8,691 nucleotides of DNA from an uncultured Bacilli bacterium (GCA_947627525.1 CANQWJ010000045.1:1-8691), one strand, 5' to 3'. Positions 1-6,170 are shown, counted from the stretch's first letter. Numbers and translations are program-made. The notes: generated from the sequence alone by a model not told the origin.

Positions 1-1
1 G

Positions 2-1330
2 AGAGTCTATCCTTATGGTGATACTTTTCGTGATTTATTAGGAAATATTGGAAGTATTAGTAGTGAAGAAAAAGATGCCTATTTAGAGAAAGGCTATAGC
101 TTAAACGATGTTGTTGGAACAAGTTTTATTGAAAAACAGTATGAAGATATTTTAAAGGGGACAAAAGCTAAATATGAGATTGTTAATAAAAAGTTAAAAC
201 TGATTGAAGAAGGCAAAAGAGGTAATGACATTGTTTTATCAATTGATATAAATTTACAAAAAGAAGTAGAAAAAATTATTAAAGAGGAATTAATTGACGC
301 TAAAAACTATGGTAAGACTGAATATTATGATCATGCTTTTGTCGTCATTCAAGAACCGAATACCGGGGAAGTTCTAGCTATCAGTGGAAAGCAAATCGTA
401 AAAGATAAAAAAGGTTATAAAGTATACGATTACACGCATAACATTGCGACAGATACTTTTACTGTTGGTAGTGTTGTTAAAGGTGCTTCGATGTCCGTTG
501 GCTATAAAGAAGGTGCGATTAAAATTGGTGAATACATGTATGATGATTGCATAAAGATTTATTCTAAACCTAAAAAGTGTTCTTGGAGTAAATTAGGACG
601 TATTAATGATTTAGATGCTTTAGCGTATTCTTCGAATATTTATCAATTTAAAACAGCATTTAAAGTAGCTGGTTTTAATTATAGTTACAATAAAAAGTTT
701 AGTGTTAAAAAAGATGTCTTTAAGACATATCGCTCTATGTTTCAAGAATATGGTCTAGGTGTTAAAACAGGAATTGATTTGCCTTTTGAAAGTGCGGGAA
801 TGGTTGGAGAAGACTATTCCAGTGACCTTTTATTGAATTATACCATTGGCCAATATGATACTTATACCATTCTTCAATTATCACAGTATGTAACGACAAT
901 AGCTTCTAATGGTAAAAGACTAGAACCGCATCTTTTAAAATCTTATTACAATAACGATGAGTTAGTAAAAGTAGAACCAAAAATCTTAAATGAGTTATCC
1001 CTTCCTTCTAAATATTTAAAACGAATTCAGAAAGGCTTTAGAGGTGTTATGAGTTATGGCTTAGGTAAAAATTATATGGGTTCAATTAAAGAACCAGCTG
1101 GGAAAACAGGAACTAGTCAGTCATTTATGGACACTAATAAAGATGGCGTAATTGATACCGCAACACTTACTAATACTTTTGTCGGTTATGCACCATTTGA
1201 CAAGCCAAAAATGACGATTGCGGTTGTCTCTCCTAACATTGTTTATGTCGATAGTCCATCGTCTTCTAGGAGTTACGCTAATAAGCGAATAGCACGCCGA
1301 ATTAGTGAAAAATTCTTTAAAATCTCTTAA
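2..1330 (+). CDS. Class B penicillin-binding protein (PBP2/PbpA-like transpeptidase), 5' end missing
   Basis: This is a peptidoglycan DD-transpeptidase that would cross-link stem peptides on the outer face of the membrane. The frame is open from the left edge, so the N-terminal anchor and part of the dimerisation domain are missing; 442 residues are visible (numbered here from position 2). The class B signature SFIEKQYEDILKG is at residues 41-53. The catalytic motifs follow in the usual order: SVVK at 157-160 (acylated Ser codon 470-472), SSN at 210-212 (codons 629-637) and KTG at 368-370 (codons 1103-1111). Just after KTG is an acidic loop resembling an EF-hand (1130-1165). A later ATG at 491 is not the start, because the SxxK motif lies upstream of it. 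The stop is TAA at 1328. The class B family is certain from the motifs. The choice between an elongation PBP2 and a sporulation paralogue is open without the N-terminus. Confidence 0.93.
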   Translation, partial: RVYPYGDTFRDLLGNIGSISSEEKDAYLEKGYSLNDVVGTSFIEKQYEDILKGTKAKYEIVNKKLKLIEEGKRGNDIVLSIDINLQKEVEKIIKEELIDAKNYGKTEYYDHAFVVIQEPNTGEVLAISGKQIVKDKKGYKVYDYTHNIATDTFTVGSVVKGASMSVGYKEGAIKIGEYMYDDCIKIYSKPKKCSWSKLGRINDLDALAYSSNIYQFKTAFKVAGFNYSYNKKFSVKKDVFKTYRSMFQEYGLGVKTGIDLPFESAGMVGEDYSSDLLLNYTIGQYDTYTILQLSQYVTTIASNGKRLEPHLLKSYYNNDELVKVEPKILNELSLPSKYLKRIQKGFRGVMSYGLGKNYMGSIKEPAGKTGTSQSFMDTNKDGVIDTATLTNTFVGYAPFDKPKMTIAVVSPNIVYVDSPSSSRSYANKRIARRISEKFFKIS

Positions 1331-1344
1331 ATTAAAAAAAACCT

Positions 1345-1373
1345 TTGGCAAATGCCCATTTATTTGATATAAT
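1345..1373 (+). promoter_or_regulatory. Vegetative (sigma-A type) promoter of rpmG-efp
   Basis: The -35 box TTGGCA is at 1345-1350 and a perfect -10 box TATAAT is at 1368-1373, separated by 17 bases. TG at 1365-1366 makes it an extended -10. Transcription would start near 1380, just before the rpmG ribosome binding site. This is the strongest promoter-like sequence in the window, as expected for translation genes. Confidence 0.85.
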
Positions 1374-1401
1374 ACCAATAGAAAAAGCGAGGAGGGATAT
1401 T

Positions 1402-1566
1402 ATGGCAAAAGTTGGTAATAGACAATATAAAACTTTAGTTTGTACTGAATGTAATGAAGAAAACTATCGTGTAGAAAAAAATGTAAAAAATACGACAGAT
1501 CGTTTAGAATTAAAAAAATATTGCCCTAGATGTCAAAAACATACGGTTCATAAAGAAAAAAAATAA
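1402..1566 (+). CDS. rpmG: 50S ribosomal protein L33 (zinc-ribbon form)
   Basis: L33 is a small protein of the large ribosomal subunit near the E site. The product has 54 residues, the normal family length. It carries two CxxC knuckles, C14/C17 and C41/C44, which mark the zinc-binding C+ form; many Firmicutes also hold a zinc-independent paralogue. The start at 1402 is fixed by GGAGGG at 1391-1396, five bases upstream. An in-frame ATG at 1351 would add 17 residues unlike L33 and lies inside the promoter spacer, so it is rejected. The gene is the first of a short unit with efp, 39 bases downstream, with no terminator between them. Confidence 0.96.
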   Translation: MAKVGNRQYKTLVCTECNEENYRVEKNVKNTTDRLELKKYCPRCQKHTVHKEKK

Positions 1567-1605
1567 TAAATATTAATAAAGACAAGACCGAGAAAGGAGC
1601 ATTTT

Positions 1606-2163
1606 ATGATAAATGTTAATGATTTCAAAAATGGTTTAACAATCAAGATTGATAATAATATTTATACTGTTATTGATTTTCAACACGTTAAACCAGGAAA
1701 AGGTTCTGCTTTTGTTCGTGCTAAATTAAAAAATATTAAGAATGGAACAACAATCGAAACAACTTTTAATGCTGGAGTTAAAGTAGAAGCTGCACGAATT
1801 GAGAGAAGAGAAATGCAATACTTATATTCACAAGGTGATACATATTACTTTATGAATATGCAAACTTATGAACAAATTGAATTAAATAAAGATTCTATTG
1901 GTGATGATGTTAAATTCTTAAAGGAAAATATTTCCGTATTCATTACAATGTACGAAGGTGATGTCATAGGATTAGTTCTTCCTGATAAGATTGAATATGT
2001 TGTAACACATACAGAGCCAGCAGTAAAAGGTAATACGACTAGTAGTGCTATGAAAGATGCAACTCTTGAAAATGGGTTAGTTGTTAAAGTTCCTTTGTTC
2101 ATTAACGAAGGTGAAACTATTTTAGTAACTAGTGCTGATGGTAAGTATTCTTCAAGAGCGTAA
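1606..2163 (+). CDS. efp: Translation elongation factor P
   Basis: EF-P binds ribosomes stalled at polyproline stretches, between the P and E sites, and promotes peptide bond formation. The product is 185 residues, the normal length, with the KOW-like N-terminal domain followed by two OB-fold domains. The tip loop HVKPGKGSAF places Lys32 at the position that is 5-aminopentanol-modified in Bacillus subtilis EF-P (Lys34 in E. coli). The C-terminus ends in the usual LVTSADGKYSSRA pattern. The start is supported by AAAGGAG at 1593-1599, six bases before ATG. The gene is cotranscribed with rpmG and ends in a hairpin that overlaps its last codons. In B. subtilis efp is next to the spoIIIA operon, which matters for the spoIIIAH gene found 2.1 kb downstream here. 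Confidence 0.97.
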   Translation: MINVNDFKNGLTIKIDNNIYTVIDFQHVKPGKGSAFVRAKLKNIKNGTTIETTFNAGVKVEAARIERREMQYLYSQGDTYYFMNMQTYEQIELNKDSIGDDVKFLKENISVFITMYEGDVIGLVLPDKIEYVVTHTEPAVKGNTTSSAMKDATLENGLVVKVPLFINEGETILVTSADGKYSSRA

Positions 2164-2174
2164 AGCTCTTTTTT
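2154..2174 (+). terminator. Small intrinsic terminator overlapping the efp stop codon
   Basis: The stem AAGAGC (2154-2159) pairs perfectly with GCTCTT (2165-2170) across a five-base loop, GTAAA, which contains the TAA stop of efp. A run of T (2169-2174) follows. The stem is only six base pairs, so termination may be partial. The next gene starts 13 bases after the T run. Confidence 0.65.
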
Positions 2175-2187
2175 GTTGAGGTTTAAT

Positions 2188-2943
2188 ATGGAAAAAGAAG
2201 TTGTTTTAGTGACTGGTAGTAGTCGTGGTATTGGAAAAAGTTGTGTTATAGAATTTTGTAAAAAAGGGTATAATGTCATCATTAATTATAATAATTCTAA
2301 AGAAGAAGCAGAAAACTTAAAAAGTGAACTAGAAACTAAATATGATTGTTCTATTAAGGTAATACAAGCTGACGTCTCTAATAGTGATGAAGTTAAAAAA
2401 ATGGTTTCTGAGATTATTGAACATTTTGGTCATATCGATGTTTTAGTCAATAATGCCGCTATTGAAGTTAATAGTGATTTTTTTGCTAAGAGTAAAGATA
2501 GTTTTACAAAAGTTTTAGAAACTAATTTAATTGGTACTTTTTTAGTTAGTCAAATGGTTGGAAAACATATGATGGAAAGAAAAAAGGGAAGAATTATCAA
2601 CATTTCATCTAATAATAGTATTAATAAATATAGTCCTGAAACATTAGAGTATGATACGAGTAAAGCTGGTATTAATATTTTAACTAAGAGTATGGCGCAA
2701 GTTTTTGCTCCTTTTGTAAACGTTAATGCCGTTGCTCCGGGCTGGGTTTTAACGGAAAAAAATAAAGAGTTAGATGAAGAACTACAAGGTCAATTTGTCA
2801 AAAGCGAAAGTGAAAAAATTTGTTTAAAGAGATTTGCTGAACCAGAAGAAATAGCGAAAGTTGTTCTTTTCCTTGCTGGGCATGATGCTAGTTACATAAA
2901 TGGTGAAATAATTGTTGTTGATGGGGGAAATGAAAATGTTTGA
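2188..2943 (+). CDS. SDR family NAD(P)-dependent oxidoreductase (FabG-like)
   Basis: This is a classical short-chain dehydrogenase/reductase of 251 residues, typical for the family. The Rossmann dinucleotide motif TGSSRGIG is at residues 9-16, the NNAA motif at 88-91 and the catalytic tetrad is N113, S141, Y155 and K159 (YDTSK). The C-terminal INGEIIVVDGG is the usual SDR ending. It resembles 3-oxoacyl-ACP reductase FabG, but it lies in no fatty acid gene cluster and has a one-residue insertion between the Ser and Tyr motifs, so the substrate is unknown. The start at 2188 is chosen for TGAGGT at 2177-2182; an in-frame TTG at 2173 falls in the T run of the efp terminator. The stop codon overlaps the start of the next gene by eight bases, so the two are probably translationally coupled and may act in one pathway. 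No separate promoter is evident, so expression likely depends on readthrough of the weak efp terminator. Confidence 0.9.
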   Translation: MEKEVVLVTGSSRGIGKSCVIEFCKKGYNVIINYNNSKEEAENLKSELETKYDCSIKVIQADVSNSDEVKKMVSEIIEHFGHIDVLVNNAAIEVNSDFFAKSKDSFTKVLETNLIGTFLVSQMVGKHMMERKKGRIINISSNNSINKYSPETLEYDTSKAGINILTKSMAQVFAPFVNVNAVAPGWVLTEKNKELDEELQGQFVKSESEKICLKRFAEPEEIAKVVLFLAGHDASYINGEIIVVDGGNENV

Positions 2944-4183
2944 AGAATTTGGAATTAAAAAAGATATGTATGAATTAGTCAATACTTGTGAAGAAGAAGT
3001 AAAAGAAATCTTTAAAAAGATTGATGATATAAGTCTTCAAAACAGTTTAAAAGTAATTAAAGCTTTTCAAGATTATGAATTATCAGAAGTACATTTTGCG
3101 ACGACGACAGGATACGGTTATAACGATATTGGTCGTGATGTCTGTGAAAAGATTTTTGCGTCTGTCTTAGGTAGTGAAGATGCGTTAGTGCGTAATCAAT
3201 TCATTTCCGGTTCGCATGCTTTAAATGTCACTTTATTTGCTCTTTTAAGACCAGGAGATACTTTGCTTAGTATTAGTGGTCAACCATATGATACGCTTTC
3301 CGAAGTTATTGGTATTAAAGAAAACCCTAGTTCCTTAAAAGCATTTGGTATTAATTATGAACAAATTGATTTAGTTCAAGATGATTTTGATTATTCAAAA
3401 ATCGAAAAATGTTTGAAAAGTAAAAAGATTAAAGTTATTGAAATTCAAAGATCAAAAGGATATTCAACTCGTAAAAGTATCAGTATTGATAAAGTATCTA
3501 AAGTTATTTCTTTCATTAAAAAGATTGATAAAGATGTCATTGTCATGGTTGATAATTGTTATTGTGAAATGGTAACTTTAAAAGAGCCAACTGAAGTTGG
3601 AGCTGATATCATGGTCGGTTCACTAATCAAAAATCTTGGGGGTGGAATTGCTCCTAATGGTGCTTATGTAGCTGGTCGTAAAGATTTAATTGAGTTGGTT
3701 GCCGAGAGACTAACACTTCCTGGCGAAGGAAGGGAAGTTGGACCATCTCTTGGAGTAAATAAAAGTTTTTTAGAGGGACTATATTTCGCACCAAGCGTTG
3801 TCGCTAGTAGTTTAAAAACGGCTGTTTTAACGAGTGCTGTTTTAGAAAAGTTAGGATATAGCGTTGAACCAAAATGGAATGATGAGCGTGTTGATATCGT
3901 GCAAAATATTATTTTTAATGACCGCGATATGTTAATAAAATATTGTCAGGGAATTCAAGCATCATCACCGGTTGATAGTAATGCGAAACCAATACCTGAT
4001 GATATGCCAGGATATAGTGATCAAGTAATAATGGCTGCGGGAGCATTCACCCAAGGTTCATCCATCGAGCTTTCTTGTGATGGACCACTTCGCCCACCAT
4101 ACATTGCTTACCAACAAGGAAGTCTCTTATATCCTTATGGAAAACTTGCCATCATGAAAACGGTATCAATGTTAGAAAAATAA
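2936..4183 (+). CDS. YnbB-like PLP-dependent enzyme (methionine gamma-lyase family, Met_gamma_lyase)
   Basis: This is a cytosolic fold-type I pyridoxal-phosphate enzyme of 415 residues, close to the usual length of the YnbB family. Family hallmarks include TTGYGYNDIGRD near residue 60, the cofactor-binding region ISGSHALNVTLFALLRPGD near 90-108, the VDNCYCE aspartate strand, and the Schiff-base lysine K232 in GSLIKNLGGGIAPNG (codon 3629-3631). The C-terminal GPLRPPYIAYQQGSLLYPYG is also typical. The family name rests on weak similarity to methionine gamma-lyase; the real substrate of YnbB proteins is not established to my knowledge, so only PLP-dependent C-S or related amino-acid chemistry can be proposed. 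ATG 2936 is preferred over ATGs at 2921 and 2930 because GGGGGAA (2923-2929) sits eight bases ahead of it. The gene overlaps the SDR stop. In B. subtilis ynbB lies next to glnR; that context is absent here. Confidence 0.9.
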   Translation: MFEEFGIKKDMYELVNTCEEEVKEIFKKIDDISLQNSLKVIKAFQDYELSEVHFATTTGYGYNDIGRDVCEKIFASVLGSEDALVRNQFISGSHALNVTLFALLRPGDTLLSISGQPYDTLSEVIGIKENPSSLKAFGINYEQIDLVQDDFDYSKIEKCLKSKKIKVIEIQRSKGYSTRKSISIDKVSKVISFIKKIDKDVIVMVDNCYCEMVTLKEPTEVGADIMVGSLIKNLGGGIAPNGAYVAGRKDLIELVAERLTLPGEGREVGPSLGVNKSFLEGLYFAPSVVASSLKTAVLTSAVLEKLGYSVEPKWNDERVDIVQNIIFNDRDMLIKYCQGIQASSPVDSNAKPIPDDMPGYSDQVIMAAGAFTQGSSIELSCDGPLRPPYIAYQQGSLLYPYGKLAIMKTVSMLEK

Positions 4184-4227
4184 TATTAAACTTTTTAGCA
4201 TATATTTTTCTATCTCTAATATTATTT
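4178..4227 (+). repeat. AT-only inverted repeat between ynbB-like gene and spoIIIAH
   Basis: AAATAATATTA (4178-4188) is the perfect reverse complement of TAATATTATTT (4217-4227), giving an 11-bp stem around a 28-base loop. The left arm contains the TAA stop of the PLP enzyme and the right arm ends four bases before the spoIIIAH ribosome binding site. With no G or C in the stem it would be a weak hairpin. It could be a poor terminator or simply chance in AT-rich DNA. Confidence 0.4.
4198..4225 (+). promoter_or_regulatory. Possible sigma-E-type promoter for spoIIIAH
   Basis: GCATATA (4198-4204) matches the B. subtilis sigma-E -35 consensus (about KMATATT) at six of seven positions. The sequence 13-14 bases further (about 4218-4225, AATATTAT) matches the -10 consensus only partly. 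The idea is attractive because spoIIIAH is under sigma-E in B. subtilis, but the match is weak and AT-rich DNA produces such strings by chance. Confidence 0.3.
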
Positions 4228-4241
4228 ATTGAGGTGGAAAT

Positions 4242-4742
4242 ATGAATAAGCAGAATTTATGGTTTATCACGTTGTTCAGTTTAATACTTGTTTTAAGTGT
4301 TTATTATGTAACAATGCCCAATGATTTGTTGTTGACAGTTAATGGTAATTATGAAGATGCAGAAAAAGATGAAGTTGTCTCTGTTGTCGTTAAGGATTCT
4401 GAAATAATCCAAGCTCTAAGAATTACCAAAGAAGAAGATCGTCTTGCTTTAGAAAAAGATTATCAACAAGTTTTAACAAATGCTGAAAGTACTAGTGAAC
4501 AAAAGAATGAAGCTCTGGAAAAAATAAAATCTTTAAAAGAAAATGCTACATTAGAAGATTCTTTAGAAGAAAAAATTAAGAAAAATTATAAGTTAGATTG
4601 TTGTGTTCAAATAAACAATGATACCATAACATCTACTTGTTCAAAAACAGAGCACAATAATAGTTTAGCTAATAATATCATGCGCTCTATTCAAGAAGAA
4701 TTTGATACTAATAAATACATAACAATAAAATTTGAAAGTTAG
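4242..4742 (+). CDS. spoIIIAH: Stage III sporulation protein AH-like (SpoIIIAH)
   Basis: SpoIIIAH sits in the mother-cell membrane around the forespore and binds SpoIIQ from the forespore, forming the ring of the SpoIIIA-SpoIIQ channel. The product is 166 residues, shorter than the roughly 218 of B. subtilis. The N-terminus NLWFITLFSLILVLSVYYVT is very close to the Bacillus start and forms one membrane span at about residues 6-25. After it comes a short linker, then a charged helix-rich region (about 55-115) and a C-terminal ring-building (YscJ/FliF-like) domain ending in the strand YITIKF. Most of the missing length is the variable acidic linker after the span. Three cysteines (120, 121, 133) lie in the outer domain. 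GAGGTGG at 4231-4237 supports the start. No spoIIIAA-AG genes lie beside it in the window; its neighbours are efp with two enzyme genes upstream and gerE with gerM downstream. Confidence 0.88.
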   Translation: MNKQNLWFITLFSLILVLSVYYVTMPNDLLLTVNGNYEDAEKDEVVSVVVKDSEIIQALRITKEEDRLALEKDYQQVLTNAESTSEQKNEALEKIKSLKENATLEDSLEEKIKKNYKLDCCVQINNDTITSTCSKTEHNNSLANNIMRSIQEEFDTNKYITIKFES

Positions 4743-4744
4743 GT

Positions 4745-4815
4745 AATTACCCTCAACATATATGTAATTAATCATAAAATACTATGAGATTTTATATATA
4801 TGAAAGAGGGTAATT
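4745..4815 (+). promoter_or_regulatory. Long imperfect hairpin between spoIIIAH and gerE
   Basis: Three nested complementary blocks can form one hairpin. AATTACCCTC (4745-4754) pairs perfectly with GAGGGTAATT (4806-4815); CATATAT (4757-4763) pairs with ATATATG (4796-4802); and ATAAAAT (4774-4780) pairs with ATTTTAT (4789-4795). The left side bulges ten bases at 4764-4773. The outer right arm holds GAGGG, the only strong ribosome-binding-like sequence ahead of gerE, and the ATG at 4800 is also paired. T-rich sequence follows. In a transcript coming from spoIIIAH this would hide the gerE initiation region or act as a terminator; a transcript starting inside the hairpin would escape it. Confidence 0.6.
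4756..4781 (+). promoter_or_regulatory. Possible sigma-K-type promoter of gerE
   Basis: CATAAAATA (4773-4781) is an exact match to the sigma-K -10 consensus CATANNNTA. An AC dinucleotide at 4756-4757 lies 15 bases upstream, one or two short of the usual spacing. In B. subtilis gerE is transcribed by sigma-K, so the site makes biological sense. Its low information content in AT-rich DNA keeps the confidence low. Transcription would start near 4788, inside the hairpin loop. Confidence 0.35.
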
Positions 4816-5022
4816 TTTATAAAAAAGATATTAACACTTCGTGAACGAGAAGTATTTGAATTATTAATATTAAATAAAAGTACTAAAGAAATTGCTGATG
4901 CTTTAAACATAAGTGAAAAAACAGTTCGTAATCATATTTCTAATACTATGCAAAAGTTAGGTGTCAAAGGTCGTGCTGGAGCTGTTGTTGAACTTTTAAA
5001 GTTGAATGAACTTTCTTTATAG
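4800..5022 (+). CDS. gerE: GerE-type LuxR-family HTH sporulation regulator with disrupted or non-canonical start
   Basis: GerE is a small DNA-binding protein that works with sigma-K in the mother cell to control late spore-coat genes. The reading frame at 4822-5022 encodes 66 residues that are almost entirely a LuxR/GerE helix-turn-helix. They include LREREVFELL, then STKEIADALNIS and EKTVRNHISN (recognition helix), then QKLGVKGRAGAVVELLKL. These blocks are very close to B. subtilis GerE (74 residues). The frame is open only from 4804 (TGA at 4801) and contains no ATG, GTG or TTG ahead of the HTH. An ATG at 4800 lies in another frame and ends after 14 residues. Removing one A from the A6 run (4821-4826) would fuse it to the HTH, giving MKEGNFYKKILTL, which resembles the Bacillus N-terminus beginning MKEKEF. 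Alternatively ATA at 4819, eight bases after AGAGGG (4805-4810), could be the start. The family is certain; how translation begins is not. Confidence 0.82.
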
Positions 5023-5065
5023 AATAAAAATCAGTTTTGTGCATAGTATTTTATAGGTGAATATT

Positions 5066-6007
5066 ATGCTTACTAAAAAAATCTTTAAAAAAATGTTTAT
5101 AACTTCTTCAATAATTGTAATTATATTATTAATCTATTTAATGCCAGGAGTTATCGAAATGAATAATAACAAAATAAAAACATCTGTTAAGTATGTCGAT
5201 TTAACTAATAGCGTTATCTATCTTTTAGATGATAATGGTCTTTTAGTTGAATCGACTATTTCGGTTATTGATGATGGTAATTTGATGGATCAAGTCAAAT
5301 CTTTGATTAAGAATTTGAGTGATGCTAGTGAAGAAATTATTCCTAATGGCTTAAATAGTGTCATGCCAAGTGAAGTACAATTATTAGATGTTAAAATAGA
5401 TGAGCATTTAGTTGACTTAAACTTTTCCAAAGAAATGTTAAAACTTGATGATAAAAGTTTGATGCGTCTTATTGAAGCTATTAGTTTTACGTTATTAAAT
5501 GTTAAAGAAATTAATGGCGTAGGGATTTATGTCGATGGAACTAATATAAGTGAATTAGTTGATTTTGATGTTCCTTATATCATTACTAAAGATTTTGGAA
5601 TTAATAAGCATTATGATATAAATAATACGGGTAATATTGTTAAATATGTCATTTATTATTCTGAGAATATTGATGATAATACTTACTATGTACCAATTAC
5701 TAAATATATAAATTCTAGTGAAGATAAAATAAATATTATTATTGAAGATTTATCAAGTAGTTATATCTATCAACCTAATTTGATAAGTATTGCTAGTGAA
5801 AAATTGGAACTAATCAATTATGACATTTCAACTGATGAGATGACTCTTAATTTTAATAATAGTATTTTCTTAAATAGTGATGGCATTAAAGAAGAAGTAG
5901 CTTATCCAGTTATTAATACTATTTTTAGTAATTTTGAAGTAAATCGTGTCGTATTACAAATAAATGGTAAAGAAATTTTGAAAAAAGATTTGAAAAATAT
6001 TGAATAA
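5066..6007 (+). CDS. gerM: GerM-like sporulation protein with two GerMN domains
   Basis: In B. subtilis GerM is a mother-cell envelope protein needed to assemble the base of the SpoIIIA-SpoIIQ channel, and mutants also fail in germination. The product is 313 residues. A membrane span at about 10-28 (MFITSSIIVIILLIYLMPG) is followed by two tandem GerMN domains. The first covers about 49-165 with the hallmark LLDVKIDEHLVDLNFS at 106-121. The second covers about 195-305 with the parallel LELINYDISTDEMTLNFN. There is no cysteine near the N-terminus, so unlike Bacillus GerM it is not a lipoprotein and is probably held by an uncleaved span. ATG 5066 is preferred because AGGTGA (5055-5060) is five bases upstream; GTG 5057 lies inside that site. 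The gene follows gerE by 43 bases without a terminator, so the two may be cotranscribed. Confidence 0.87.
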   Translation: MLTKKIFKKMFITSSIIVIILLIYLMPGVIEMNNNKIKTSVKYVDLTNSVIYLLDDNGLLVESTISVIDDGNLMDQVKSLIKNLSDASEEIIPNGLNSVMPSEVQLLDVKIDEHLVDLNFSKEMLKLDDKSLMRLIEAISFTLLNVKEINGVGIYVDGTNISELVDFDVPYIITKDFGINKHYDINNTGNIVKYVIYYSENIDDNTYYVPITKYINSSEDKINIIIEDLSSSYIYQPNLISIASEKLELINYDISTDEMTLNFNNSIFLNSDGIKEEVAYPVINTIFSNFEVNRVVLQINGKEILKKDLKNIE

Positions 6008-6028
6008 TTAACGTTTCTATTGTATAAT
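6000..6028 (+). promoter_or_regulatory. Promoter of tRNA-Arg
   Basis: TTGAAT (6000-6005) and a perfect TATAAT (6023-6028) are separated by 17 bases. The -35 box overlaps the last codons of gerM. Transcription would start near 6035, about 16 bases before the mature tRNA. Confidence 0.72.
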
Positions 6029-6050
6029 TCTAGATGTATCTGAGTTATAT

Positions 6051-6127
<77 letters not shown>

Positions 6128-6136
6128 TTTATTGTT

Positions 6137-6170
6137 AGAAAGTCTTTATTGATAAAGGCTTTTTCTTTTT
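6137..6170 (+). terminator. Intrinsic terminator after tRNA-Arg
   Basis: AGAAAGTCTTTA (6137-6148) pairs with TAAAGGCTTTTT (6153-6164) through two G-U wobbles around a four-base loop. A T-rich tract, TTTTTCTTTTT (6160-6170), overlaps and follows it. It ends the single-gene tRNA transcript and separates it from the surface protein gene downstream. Confidence 0.85.

Noticed and set aside
1347..1356. Small dyad GGCA-AA-TGCC overlapping the rpmG -35 region
   Set aside because: Only four base pairs per arm; too short to claim an operator or a terminator for the PBP gene.
1121..1378. 85-codon open frame on the - strand over the PBP end
   Set aside because: It lies opposite the conserved KTG region of the PBP and the rpmG promoter, and its product has no recognisable features; it is a shadow.
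1866..2282. 138-codon open frame on the - strand across efp and the SDR start
   Set aside because: It is antisense to two well-conserved genes, has no convincing ribosome binding site, and would cross the efp terminator.
4821..4827. A AAA AAG as a programmed -1 frameshift site in gerE
   Set aside because: The heptamer is present, but joining ATG 4800 to the HTH frame needs a +1 shift (or loss of one base), not -1.
5042..5050. CATAGTATT as a sigma-K -10 for gerM
   Set aside because: It misses the last consensus base, has no AC at the proper distance, and would start transcription inside the gerM ribosome binding site.
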